This document shows, piece by piece, positions 22,907 to 36,554 of a stretch of DNA of 64,000 nt (positions within the stretch are counted from its first letter, which is position 1; the number at the start of each line of letters is the position of its first letter). Under the pieces are notes generated by a model, which was given only the letters and a program-made list of their open reading frames with translations, did not search any database and was not told the origin of the DNA. A program made the translations under genes and the position numbers. This DNA is from Xylocopa sonorina (lineage: Eukaryota > Arthropoda > Insecta > Hymenoptera > Apidae): the NCBI RefSeq assembly GCF_050948175.1, contig NW_027490495.1, forward strand, positions 113,474 to 177,473, in the 5' to 3' direction.

Positions 22907-25900
22907 TATAATATTCATTGCGAAGTGTCATGTGTACCTCGTATTCACTTCAAAAGAATGTAAATACGACACTTCCATGCTAGGAAATAGAGTCCGCAGA
23001 TGTCTACGTATCGTAGCAATAGATTTCTAATGCTGCTTAAATCGCGATATCGCATCTCATTTATATGTTTCGTGATAAGATATTATTTTCATTGCCAAGT
23101 GTCGTGTATACCTCGTATTCACTTCAAAAGAATGTAAGTGCCACACGTCCATGCTAGGAAATAGCGTTTGCAGATGCCTACATATCGTAGCAATAGAATT
23201 CTAATGCTACTTAAATCGCGATATCGCATCTCATTTATATGTTTCGTGATAAGATATAATATTCATTGCGAAGTGTCATGTATACCTCGCATTCACTTCA
23301 AAAGAATGTAAATGCGACTATTGCTTGCTAGGAAATAGCGTTGGCAGATGCCTACGTATCGTAGCAATAGAGTTCTAATGCTCCTTAGATCGCAATATCG
23401 CATCTCATTTCTATGTTTCGTGATAAATCATAATATTCATTCCGAAGTGTCATGTATACCTCGAATTCACTCCAAAAGATTGTAAATGCAACACTTCCAT
23501 ACTAGGAAATAGCGTTTGTAGATATCTCCGCATCGAGGCAATAGGTTTCGAATGCTTCTTAAGACGCGATATCGCATCTCACTTTTATGTTACATGATAA
23601 GATATAATGTTCATTGCGAAGTGCCATGTATACCTCGTATTCACTTCAAAAGAATGTAAATGCGAATCTTCCCTGCTCGGAAATAGCGTTTGCAGATGTC
23701 CACGTATCGTAGCAGTAGAGTTCTAATGCTTCTCAAAACGCAATATCGCATCCCATTTCTATGCTTCATGATAATATGTAATATCCATTGCGAAGTGTCA
23801 TGTATACCTCGTATTCACTCCAAACGAATGTAAATGCGACACTTCCTTGCTAGGAAATATAGTATTCAGATGTCTACGTATCGTAGCAGTAGAGTTCTAA
23901 TGCTACTTAAATCGTGATATCGCATCTCATTTCTATGTTTCGTGATAAAATATAATATTCATTGCGAAGTGCCATGTATATCTCGTATTCACTTCAACAG
24001 AATGTAAATGCGACTACTTGCTAGGAGATAGCGTTTGCAGATGTCTCCGCATAGAGACCGTAGAGTTCTAATGCTTCTTAAAACGCGATATCGCATCCCT
24101 CTTCCGTGTTTCATGATAAGATATAATATTCATTGCGAAGTGTCATGTATACCTCGTATTCACTTCAAAAGAATGTAAATGCGACTACTGCTTGCTAGGA
24201 AATAGCGTATTCAGATGCCTACGTATCGTAGCAATAGAGTTCCAATGCTTCCTAAAACGCGATATCGCATCTCTCTTCTATGTTTCACGATAAGGTATAA
24301 TATTCATTGCGATGTGTCATGTATACCTCGTATTCACTTCAAAAGAATGTAAATGCGACACTTCCATGGTAGGAAATAGCGTTTGCAGATGTCTACGTAT
24401 CGCAGCAATAGAGTTCCAATGATTCCTAAAACGCGATATCGCATCACTCTTCTATGTTTCATGATAAGGTATAATATTCATTGCGAAGTGTCATGTATAT
24501 CTCGTATTCACTTCAAATGAATGTAAATGCGACACTTCCATGCTAGGAAGTAGCGTTTGCAGATGTCTACGTATCGTAGCAATAGGGTTCTAATGCTTCT
24601 TAAAATGCGATATCGCATCACACTTCTATGTTTCATGATAAGATATAATATTCATTGCGAAGTGTCATGTATACCTCGATTTCACTACACAAGAATGTAA
24701 ATGCGACACTTCCTTGCTAGGAAATATTGTTTGCAGATGTCTACGTATCACAGCAATAGAGTACTAATGCTTCTTAAAACGAGATGTCGTATTTCATTTC
24801 TATGTTTCGTAATAAGATATAATATTCATTGTGTAATGTTATGTTTACCTCGAATTCACTTCAGTGGAATGTAAGTGCGAAATTTCCTTGCTAGGAAATA
24901 GATTTTGCAGGTGTCTACGTATATAGGCAATAGAGTTCTAATGCTTCTCAAAACTCGATATAGCACCTCATTCCTATGTTTCATGATAAGATATAATATT
25001 CATTGCGAAGTGTCATGTATATCACGTATTCACATAAATAGAATGTAAATGCGACACTTCCATGCTAGCAGATAGCGTTTGCAGATGTCTACGTATCGCA
25101 GCAATAGAGTTCCAATGCTTCCTAAGACGCGATATCGCATCTCTCTTCTATGTTTCACGATAAGGTATAATATTCATTGCGAAGTGTCATGTATACCTCG
25201 TATTCACTTCAAAGGAATGTAAATGCGACACTTCCATGCTAGGAAATAGCGTTTGCAGATGTCTGCGTATCGTAGAGTTCTAGTGCTTCTTAGAACGCGA
25301 TATCGCATCTCACTTCTATGTTTCATGATAAGATATAATATTCATTGCGAAGTGTCATGTATACCTCGTATTCACTTCAAAAGAATGTAAATGCGACACT
25401 TCCATGCTAGGAAGTGGCGTTTGCAGATGTCTACGTATCGTAGCAATAGGGTTCTAATGCTTCTTAAAATGCGATATCGCATCACACTTCTATGTTTCAT
25501 GATAAGATATAATATTCATTTGAAGTGTCATTCCTTTCTAGGAAATAGAGTTTGCAGATGTCTACGTATATAGGCAATAGAGTTTTAATGCTTCTCAAAA
25601 CTCGATATAGCACCTCATTCCTATGTTTCATGATAAGTTATAATATTCATTGCGAAGTGTCATGTATATCTCGTATTCACATCAAAAGAATGTAAATGCG
25701 ACACTTCCATGCTAGGAAATAGCGTTTGCAGATGTCTACGTATCGCAGCAATAGAGTTCCAATGCTTCCTAAAACGCGATATCGCATCTCTCTTCTATGT
25801 TTCATGAGAAGGTATAATATTCATTGCGAAGCGTCATGTATACCTCGTATTCACTTCAAATGAATGTAAATGCGACACTTCCATGCTAGGAAATAGCGTT

Positions 25901-25962
25901 TGCAGATGTCTACGTATCGCAGCAATAGAGATCCAATGCTTCCTAAAACGCGATATCGCATC
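22907..25962 (-). repeat. Segmental block, copy 1 (with six extra monomers)
   Basis: Positions 22907 to about 24435 recur 5,865 bp downstream (to about 30300). The part 25481-25962 recurs at an offset of 4,827 bp. The 1,038-bp difference equals six monomers, one of them 168 bp long (5 x 174 + 168). Shared rare variants include GTAAGTGCCACACGTCC, TAGGAGATAGCG and GCAATAGAGTTTTAATGC. Several monomers here carry array-A-like variants, for example the reverse complement of CAAGCAATAGTCGC at 23314. Confidence 0.9.
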
Positions 25963-27379
25963 ACTCTTCTATGTTTCATGATAAGGTATAATATTCATTA
26001 CGAAGTGTCATGTATACCTCGTATTCACTTCAAATGAATGTAAATGCGACAATTCCATGCTAGGAAATAGCGTTTGCAGATGTCTACGTATCGCAGCAAT
26101 AGAGTTCCAATGCTTCCTAAAACGCGATATCGCATCTCTCTTCTATGTTTCATGAGAAGGAATAATATTCATTGCGAAGCGTCATGTATACCTCGTATTC
26201 ACTTCACAAGAATGTAAATGCGACACTTCCTTGCTAGGAAATATTGTTTGCAGATGTCTACGTATCATAGCAATAGAGTACTAATGCTTCTTAAAACGAG
26301 ATGTCGTATTTCATTTGTATGTTTCGTAATAAGATATAATATTCATTGTGTAATGTTATGTATACCTCGTATTCACTTCAGAGGAATGTAAGTGCGAAAT
26401 TTCCTTGCTAGAAGATAGAGTTTGCAGATGTCTACGTATATAGGCAGTAGAGTGCTAATGCTTCTCAAAACTCGATATAGCACCTCACTCCTATGTTTCA
26501 TGATAAGATATAATATTCATTGCGAAGTGTCATGTATATCTCGTATTCACATCAAAAGAATGTAAATGCGACACTTCCATGCTAGGAAATTTAGCAGTTG
26601 CAGATGTCTACGTATCGCAGCAATAGAGTTCCAATGCTTCCTAAAACGCGATATCGCATCTCTCTTGTATGTTTCATGATAAGGTATAATATTCACTGCG
26701 AAGCGTCATGTATACCTCGTATTCACTTCAAATGAATGTAAATGCGACACTTCCATGCTAGGAAATAGCGTTTGCAGATGTCTACGTATCGTAGCAATAG
26801 AGCTCTAATGCTTCTCAAACTCGATATAGCACCTCATTCCTATGTTTCATGATAAGTTATAATATTCATTGCGAAGTGTCATGTATATCTCGTATTCACA
26901 TCAAAAGAATGTAAATGCGACACTTCCATGCTAGGAAATAGCGTTTGCAGATGTCTACGTATCGTAGCAATAGAGTTCCAATGCTTCCTAAAACGCGATA
27001 TCGCATCTCTCTTCTATGTTTCATGAGAAGGTATAATATTCATTGCGAAGCGTCATGTATACCTCGTATTCACTTCAAATGAATGTAAATGCGACACTTC
27101 CATGCTAGGAAATAGCGTTTGCAGATATCTACGTATCGCAGCAATAGAGATCCAATGCTTCCTAAAACGCGATATCGCATCACTCTTCTATGTTTCATGA
27201 TAAGGTATAATATTCATTTCGGTGTGTCATGTATACCTCGTATTCACTTCAAATGAATGTAAATGCGACACTTCCATGCTAGGAAATAGCGTTTGCAGAT
27301 GTCTACGTATCGTAGCAATAGAGTTCTAGTGCTTCTTAGAACGCGATATCGCATCTCACTTCTATGTTTCATGATAAGA

Positions 27380-28796
27380 TATAATATTCATTTCGAAGTG
27401 TCATGTATACCTCGTATTCACTTCAAAAGAACGTAAATAAGACACTTCCATGCTAGGAAATAGCGTTTGCAGATGTCTACGTATCACAGCAATAGAGTAC
27501 TAATGCTTCTTAAAACGAGATGTCGTATTTCATTTCTATGTTCCGTAATGAGATATAATATTCATTGTGTAATGTTATGTATACCTTGTATTCACTTCAG
27601 TGGAATGTAAGTGCGAAATTTCCTTGCTAGGAAATAGCGTTTGCAGATGTCTACGTATCGTAGCAATAGAGTTCTAATGCTTCTTAAAACGCGATATCGC
27701 ATCTCACTGCTATGTTTCATGAGAAGATATAATATTCATTGCGAAGTGTCATGTATATCTCGTATTCACATCAAAAACATGTAAATGCGACACTTCCATG
27801 CTAGGAAATAGCGTTTGCAGATGTCTACGTATCGCAGCAATAGAGTTCCAATGGTTCCTAAAACGCGATATCGCATATCTCTTCTATGTTTCACGATAAG
27901 GTATAATATTCATTGCGAAGTGTCATGTATACCTCGTATTCACTTCAAAAGAATGTAAATGCGACACTTCCATGCTAGGAAATAGCGTTTGCAGATGTCT
28001 GCGTATCGTAGCAATAGAGTTCTAATGCTTCTTAAAACGAGATGTCGCAACTCATTCCTATGTTTCATGATAAGATATAATATTCATTGCGAAGTGTCAT
28101 GTATACCTCGTATTCACTTCAAAAGAATGTAAATGCGACACTTCCATGCTAGGAAATAGCGTTTGCAGATGTCTACGTATCGTAGCAATAGAGTTCTAAT
28201 GCTTCTCAAAACCCGATATAGCACCTCATTCCTATGTTTCATGATAAGATATAATATTCATTGCGAAGTGTCATGTATACCTCGTATTCACTTCAAAAGA
28301 ATGAAAATGCGACACTTCCATGCTAGGAAATAGCGTTTGCAGATGTCTACGTATCGCAGCAATAGAGATCCAATGCTTCCTAAAACGCGATATCGCATCA
28401 CTCTTCTATGTTTCATGATAAGGTATAATATTCATTTCGAAGTGTCATGTATACCTCGTATTCACTTCAAAAGAACGTAAATAAGACACTTCCATGCTAG
28501 GAAATAGCGTTTGCAGATGTCTACGTATCACAGCAATAGAGTACTAATGCTTCTTAAAACGAGATGTCGTATTTCATTTCTATGTTCCGTAATGAGATAT
28601 AATATTCATTGTGTAATGTTATGTATACCTTGTATTCACTTCAGTGGAATGTAAGTGCGAAATTTCCTTGCTAGGAAATAGCGTTTGCAGATGTCTACGT
28701 ATCGTAGCAATAGAGTTCTAATGCTTCTTAAAACGCGATATCGCATCTCACTGCTATGTTTCATGAGAAGATATAATATTCATTGCGAAGTGTCAT
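27380..28796 (-). repeat. 1,044-bp-spaced duplicate (6 monomers)
   Basis: About 27380-27752 recurs at about 28424-28796 at a 1,044-bp offset. Shared markers include GAACGTAAATAAGACAC, ATGTTCCGTAATGAGATAT and ACCTTGTATTCACTTCAG. The second copy runs straight into the start of the segmental block copied from 22.9 kb, so two duplication events meet at about 28.77-28.80 kb. Confidence 0.8.
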
Positions 28797-30789
28797 GTGT
28801 ACCTCGTATTCACTTCAAAAGAATGTAAATACGACACTTCCATGCTAGGAAATAGAGTCCGCAGATGTCTACGTATCGTAGCAATAGATTTCTAATGCTG
28901 CTTAAATCGCGATATCGCATCTCATTTATATGTTTCGTGATAAGATATTATTTTCATTGCCAAGTGTCGTGTATACCTCGTATTCACTTCAAAAGAATGT
29001 AAGTGCCACACGTCCATGCTAGGAAATAGCGTTTGCAGATGCCTACATATCGTAGCAATAGAATTCTAATGCTACTTAAATCGCGATATCGCATCTCATT
29101 TATATGTTTCGTGATAAGATATAATATTCATTGCGAAGTGTCATGTATACCTCGCATTCACTTCAAAAGAATGTAAATGCGACTATTGCTTGCTAGGAAA
29201 TAGCGTTGGCAGATGCCTACGTATCGTAGCAATAGAGTTCTAATGCTCCTTAGATCGCAATATCGCATCTCATTTCTATGTTTCGTGATAAATCATAATA
29301 TTCATTCCGAAGTGTCATGTATACCTCGAATTCACTCCAAAAGATTGTAAATGCAACACTTCCATACTAGGAAATAGCGTTTGTAGATATCTCCGCATCG
29401 AGGCAATAGGTTTCGAATGCTTCTTAAGACGCGATATCGCATCTCACTTTTATGTTACATGATAAGATATAATGTTCATTGCGAAGTGCCATGTATACCT
29501 CGTATTCACTTCAAAAGAATGTAAATGCGAATCTTCCCTGCTCGGAAATAGCGTTTGCAGATGTCCACGTATCGTAGCAGTAGAGTTCTAATGCTTCTCA
29601 AAACGCAATATCGCATCCCATTCCTATGCTTCATGATAATATGTAATATCCATTGCGAAGTGTCATGTATACCTCGTATTCACTCCAAACCAATGTAAAT
29701 GCGACACTTCCTTGCTAGGAAATATAGTATTCAGATGTCTACGTATCGTAGCAGTAGAGTTCTAATGCTACTTAAATCGTGATATCGCATCTCATTTCTA
29801 TGTTTCGTGATAAAATATAATATTCATTGCGAAGTGTCATGTATATCTCGTATTCACTTCAACAGAATGTAAATGCGACTACTTGCTAGGAGATAGCGTT
29901 TGCAGATGTCTCCGCATAGAGACCGTAGAGTTCTAATGCTTCTTAAAACGCGATATCGCATCCCTCTTCCGTGTTTCATGATAAGATATAATATTCATTG
30001 CGAAGTGTCATGTATACCTCGTATTCACTTCAAAAGAATGTAAATGCGACTACTGCTTGCTAGGAAATAGCGTATTCAGATGCCTACGTATCGTAGCAAT
30101 AGAGTTCCAATGCTTCCTAAAACGCGATATCGCATCTCTCTTCTATGTTTCACGATAAGGTATAATATTCATTGCGATGTGTCATGTATACCTCGTATTC
30201 ACTTCAAAAGAATGTAAATGCGACACTTCCATGGTAGGAAATAGCGTTTGCAGATGTCTACGTATCGCAGCAATAGAGTTCCAATGATTCCTAAAACGCG
30301 ATATCGCATCACACTTCTATGTTTCATGATAAGATATAATATTCATTTGAAGTGTCATTCCTTTCTAGGAAATAGAGTTTGCAGATGTCTACGTATATAG
30401 GCAATAGAGTTTTAATGCTTCTCAAAACTCGATATAGCACCTCATTCCTATGTTTCATGATAAGTTATAATATTCATTGCGAAGTGTCATGTATATCTCG
30501 TATTCACATCAAAAGAATGTAAATGCGACACTTCCATGCTAGGAAATAGCGTTTGCAGATGTCTACGTATCGCAGCAATAGAGTTCCAATGCTTCCTAAA
30601 ACGCGATATCGCATCTCTCTTCTATGTTTCATGAGAAGGTATAATATTCATTGCGAAGCGTCATGTATACCTCATATTCACTTCAAATGAATGTAAATGC
30701 GACACTTCCATGCTAGGAAATAGCGTTTGCAGATGTCTACGTATCGCAGCAATAGAGATCCAATGCTTCCTAAAACGCGATATCGCATC
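28772..30789 (-). repeat. Segmental block, copy 2 (six monomers shorter)
   Basis: Second copy of the block at 22907-25962. The offset is 5,865 bp up to about 30300 and 4,827 bp after it. Only scattered substitutions separate the copies, for example CATTTCTATGC against CATTCCTATGC near 23757/29622. The missing 1,038 bp is an exact register-preserving loss of six monomers, or a matching gain in copy 1. Confidence 0.9.
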
Positions 30790-30834
30790 TCTCTTGTATG
30801 TTTCATGATAAGGTATAATATTCACAGCGAAGCG

Positions 30835-33683
30835 TCATGTATACCTCGTATTCACTTCAAATGAATGTAAATGCGACACTTCCATGCTAGGAAATAGCGT
30901 TTGCGGATGTCTACGTATCGTAGCAATAGAGTACTAATGCTTCTTAAAACGCGATATCGCATCTCACTGCTATGTTTCATGATAAGATATAATATTCATT
31001 GCGAAGTGTCATGTATACCTCGTATTCACTTCAAAAGAATGTAAATGCGACACTTCCATGCTAGGAAATAGCGTTTGCAGATGTCTACGTATCGCAGCAA
31101 TAGAGTTCCAATGCTTCCTAAAACGCGATATCGCATATCTCTTCTATGTTTCACGATAAGGTATAATATTCATTGCGAAGTGTCATGTATACCTCGTATT
31201 CACTTCAAAAGAATGTAAATGCGACACTTCCATGCTAGGAAATAGCGTTTGCAGATGTCTACGTATCGCAGCAATAGAGATCCAATGCTTCCTAAAACGC
31301 GATATCGCATTACTGTTCTATGTTTCATGATAAGGTATAATATTCATTTCGAAGTGTCATGTATACCTCGTATTCACTTCAGATGAATGTAAATGCGACA
31401 CTTCCATGCTAGGAAATAGCGTTTGCAGATGTCTGCGTATCGTAGCAATAGAGTTCTAATGCTTCTTAAAACGAGATGTCCCAACTCATTCCTATGTTTC
31501 ATGATAAGATATAATATTCATTGCGAAGTGTCATGTATACCTCGTATTCACTTCAAAAGAATGTAAATGCGACACTTCCATGCTAGGAAATAGCGTTTGC
31601 AGATGTCTACGTATCGTAGCAATAGAGTTCTAATGCTTCTCAAAACGCGATATAGGACCTCATTCCTATGTTTCATGATAAGATATAATATTCATTGCGA
31701 AGTGTCATGTATACCTCATATTCACTTCAAAAGAATGTAAATGCGACACTTCCATGCTAGGAAATAGCGTTTTGCAGATGTCTACGTATCGTAGCAATAG
31801 AGTTCTAATGCTTCTTAAAACGCGATATCGCATCTCACATCTATGTTTCATGATAAGATATAATATTCATTGCGAAGTGTCATGTATACCTCGTATTCAC
31901 TTCAAAAGAACGTAAATAAGACACTTCCATGCTAGGAAATAGCGTTTGCAGATGTCTACGTATCACAGCAATAGAGTACTAATGCTTCTTAAAACGAGAT
32001 GTCGTATTTCATTTCTATGTTCCGTAATGAGATATAATATTCATTGTGTAATGTTATGTATACCTTGTATTCACTTCAGTGGAATGTAAGTGCGAAATTT
32101 CCTTGCTAGGAAATAGCGTTTGCAGATGTCTACGTATCGTAGCAATAGAGTTCTAATGCTTCTTAAAACGCGATATCGCATCTCACTGCTATGTTTCATG
32201 AGAAGATATAATATTCATTGCGAAGTGTCATGTATATCTCGTATTCACATCAAAAACATGTAAATGCGACACTTCCATGCTAGGAAATAGCGTTTGCAGA
32301 TGTCTACGTATCGCAGCAATAGAGTTCCAATGCTTCCTAAAACGCGATATCGTATCTCTCTTCTATGTTTCATGATAAGGTATAATATTCATTGCGAAGC
32401 GTCATGTATACCTCGTGTTCACTTCAAATGAATGTAAATGCGACACTTCCATGCTAGGAAATAGCGTTTGCAGATGTCTACGTATCGTAGCACTAGATTT
32501 CTAATGCTTCTTAAAACGCGATATCGCATCTCACTGCTATGTTTCATTTGAAGATATAATATTCATTGCGAAGTGTCATGTATATCTCGTATTCACATCA
32601 AAAGAATGTAAATGCGACACTTCCATGCTAGGAAATAGCGTTTGCAGATGTCTACGTATCGCAGCAATGGAGTTCCAATGCTTCCTAAAACGCGATATCG
32701 CATCACTCTTCTATGTTTCATGATATGGTATAATATTCATTACGAAGTGTCATGTATACCTCGTATTCACTTCAAATGAATGTAAATGCGACACTTCCAT
32801 GCTAGGAAATAGCGTTTGCGGATGTCTACGTATCGTAGCAATAGAGTACTAATGCTTCTTAAAACGCGATATCGCATCTCACTGCTATGTTTCATGATAA
32901 GATATAATATTCATTGCGAAGTGTCATGTATACCTCGTATTCACTTCAAAAGAATGTAAATGCGACACTTCCATGCTAGGAAATAGCGTTTGCAGATGTC
33001 TACGTATCGCAGCAATAGAGTTCCAATGCTTCCTAAAACGCGATATCGCATATCTCCTCTATGTTTCACGATAAGGTATAATATTCATTGCGAAGTGTCA
33101 TGTATACCTCGTATTCACTTCAAAAGAATGTAAATGCGACACTTCCATGCTAGGAAATAGCGTTTGCAGATGTCTACGTATCGCAGCAATAGAGATCCAA
33201 TGCTTCCTAAAACGCGATATCGCATTACTGTACTATGTTTCATGATAAGGTATAATATTCATTTCGAAGTGTCATGTATACCTCGTATTCACTTCAAATG
33301 AATGTAAATGCGACACTTCCATGCTAGGAAATAGCGTTTGCAGATGTCTGCGTATCGTAGCAATAGAGTTCTAATGCTTCTTAAAACGAGATGTCGCAAC
33401 TCATTCCTATGTTTCATGATAAGATATAATATTCATTGCGAAGTGTCATGTATACCTCGTATTCACTTCAAAAGAATGTAAATGCGACACTTCCATGCTA
33501 GGAAATAGCGTTTGCAGATGTCTACGTATCGTAGCAATAGAGTTCTAATGCTTCTCAAAACGCGATATAGCACCTCATTCCTATGTTTCATGATAAGATA
33601 TAACATTCATTGCGAAGTGTCATGTATACCTCGTATTCACTTCAAAAGAATGTAAATGCGACACTTCCATGCTAGGAAATAGC
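30835..33683 (-). repeat. Eleven-monomer (1,915-bp) duplication
   Basis: About 30835-31768 recurs at about 32750-33683, an offset of 1,915 bp = 11 x 174 + 1. The extra base is the additional T in GCGTTTTGCAG near 31769. Shared markers are GCGTTTGCGGATGTC (30899 and 32814) and CGCATTACTG (31307 and 33222). Confidence 0.85.
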
Positions 33684-36554
33684 GTTTGCAGATGTCTACG
33701 TATCGCAGCAATAGAGATCCAATGCTTCCTAAAACGCGATATCGCATCACTCTTCTATGTTTCATGATAAGGTATAATATTCATTACGAAGTGTCATGTA
33801 TACCACGTATTCACTTCAAATGAATGAAAATGCAACACTTCCATGCAAGGAAAATTGCGTTTGCAGATGCCTACGTATCGTAGCAATAGAGTTCTAATGC
33901 TTCCTAAAACGCGATATCGCATCTCACTGCTATGTTTCATGATAAGGTATAATATTCATTGCGAAGCGTCATGTATACCTCGTATTCACTTCAAATGAAT
34001 GTAAATGCGACACTTCCATGCTAGGAAATAGCGTTTGCAGATGTCTACGTATCGCAGCAATAGAGTTCCAATGCTTCCTAAAACGCGATATCGCATCTCT
34101 CTTCTATGTTTCATGAGAAGGTATAATATTCATTGCGAAGCGTCATGTATACCTCGTATTCACTTCACAAGAATGTAAATGCGACACTTCCTTTGCTAGG
34201 AAATATTGTTTGCAGATGTCTACGTATCATAGCAATAGAGTACTAATGCTTCTTAAAACGAGATGTCGTATTTCATTTCTATGTTTCGTAATAAGATATA
34301 ATATTCAATGTGTAATGTTATGTATACCTCGTATTCACTTCAGAGGAATGTAAGTGCGAAATTTCCTTGCTAGAAAATAGAGTTTGCAGATGTCTACGTA
34401 TATAGGCAGTAGAGTGCTAATGCTTCTCAAAACTCGATATAGCACCTCATTCCTATGTTTCATGATAAGATATAATATTCATTGCGAAGTGTCATGTATA
34501 TCTCGTATTCACATCAAAAGAATGTAAATGCGACACTTCCATGCTAGGAAATAGCGTTTGCAGATGTCTACGTATCGCAGCAATAGAGTTCCAATGCTTC
34601 CTAAAACGCGATATCGCATCACTCTTCTATGTTTCATGATATGGTATAATATTCATTACGAAGTGTCATGTATACCTCGTATTCACTTCAAATGAATGTA
34701 AATGCGACACCTCCATGCTAGGAAATAGCGTTTGCAGATGTCTGCGTATCGTAGCAATAGAGTTCTAATGCTTCTTAAAACGAGATGTCGCAACTCATTC
34801 CTATGTTTCATGATAAGATATAATATTCATTGCGAAGTGTCATGCATACCTCGTATTCACTTCAAAAGAATGTAAATGCGACACTTCCATGCTAGGAAAT
34901 AGCGTTTGCAGATGTCTACGTATCGTAGCAATAGTGTTCTAATGCTTCCTAAAACGCGATATCGCATCTCACTGCTATGTTTCATGATAAGGTATAATAT
35001 TCATTGCGAAGCGTCATGTATACCTCGTATTCACTTCAAATGAATGTAAATGCGACACTTCCATGCTAGGAAATAGCGTTTGCAGATGTCTACGTATCGT
35101 AGCAATAGAGTTCTAATGCTTCTTAAAACGCGATATCGCATCTCACTGCTATGTTTCATGAGAGGATATAATATTCATTATGGAGTGTTATGTATACCTC
35201 GTACTCACTTCAAAAGAATGTAAATGCGACACTTCCATGCTAGGAAATAGCGTTTGCAGATGTCTACGTATCGCAGCAATAGAGTTCCAATGCTTCCTAA
35301 AACGCGATATCGCATCACTCTTCTATGTTTCATGATATGGTATAATATTCATTACGAAGTGTCATGTATACCTCGTATTCACTTCAAATGAATGTAAATG
35401 CGACACTTCCATGCTAGGAAATAGCGTTTGCAGATGTCTACGTATCGTAGCAATATAGCTCTAATGCTTCTCAAAACGCGATATAGCACCTCATTCCTAT
35501 GTTTCATGATAAGATATAATATTCATGGCGAAGTGTCATGTATACCTCGTATTCACTACAAAAGAACGTAAATAAGACACTTCCATGCTAGGAAATAGCG
35601 TGTGCAGATGTCTACGTATCGTAGCAATAGAGTTCTAATGCTTCTTAGAACGCGATATCGCATCTCACTTCTATGTTTCATGATAAGATATAATATTCAT
35701 TGCGAAGTGTCATGTATACCTCATATTCACTTCAAAAGAATGTAAATGCGACGCTTCCATGCTAGGAAATAGCGATTTGCAGATGTCTACGTATCGTAGC
35801 AATAAAGTTCTAATGCTTCTTAAAACGCGATATCGCATCTCACATCTATGTTTCATGATAAGATATAATATTCATTGCGAAGTGTCATGTATACCTCGTA
35901 TTCACTTCAAAAGAACGTAAATAAGACACTTCCATGCTAGGAAATAGCGTTTGCAGATGTCTACGTATCGTAGCAATAGAGTTCTAATGCTACTTAAAAC
36001 GCGATATCGCATCTCACTGCTATGTTTCATGAGAAGATATAATATTCATTATGGAGTGTTATGTATACCTCGTACTCACTTCAAAAGAATGTAAATGCGA
36101 CCCTTCCATCCTAGGAAATAGAGTTTGCAGATGTCTACGTATCGTAGCAATAGAGTTCTAGTGCTTCTTAGAACGCGATATCGCATCTCACTTCCATGTT
36201 TCATGATAAGATATAATATTCATTGCGAAGTGTCATGTATACCTCGTATTCACTTCAAAAGAACGTAAATAAGACACTTCCATGCTAGGAAATAGCGTTT
36301 GCAGATGTCTACGTATCACAGCCATAGAGTACTAATGCTTCTTAAAACGAGATGTCGTATTTCATTTCTATGTTCCGTAATAAGATATAATATTCATTGT
36401 GCAATGTTATGTATACCTTGTATTCACTTCAGTGGAATGTAAGTGCGAAATTTCCTTGCTAGGAAATAGCGATTGCAGATGTCTACGTATCGTAGCAATA
36501 GTGTTCTAATGCTTCTTAAAACGCGATATCGCATCTCACTGCTATGTTTCATGA

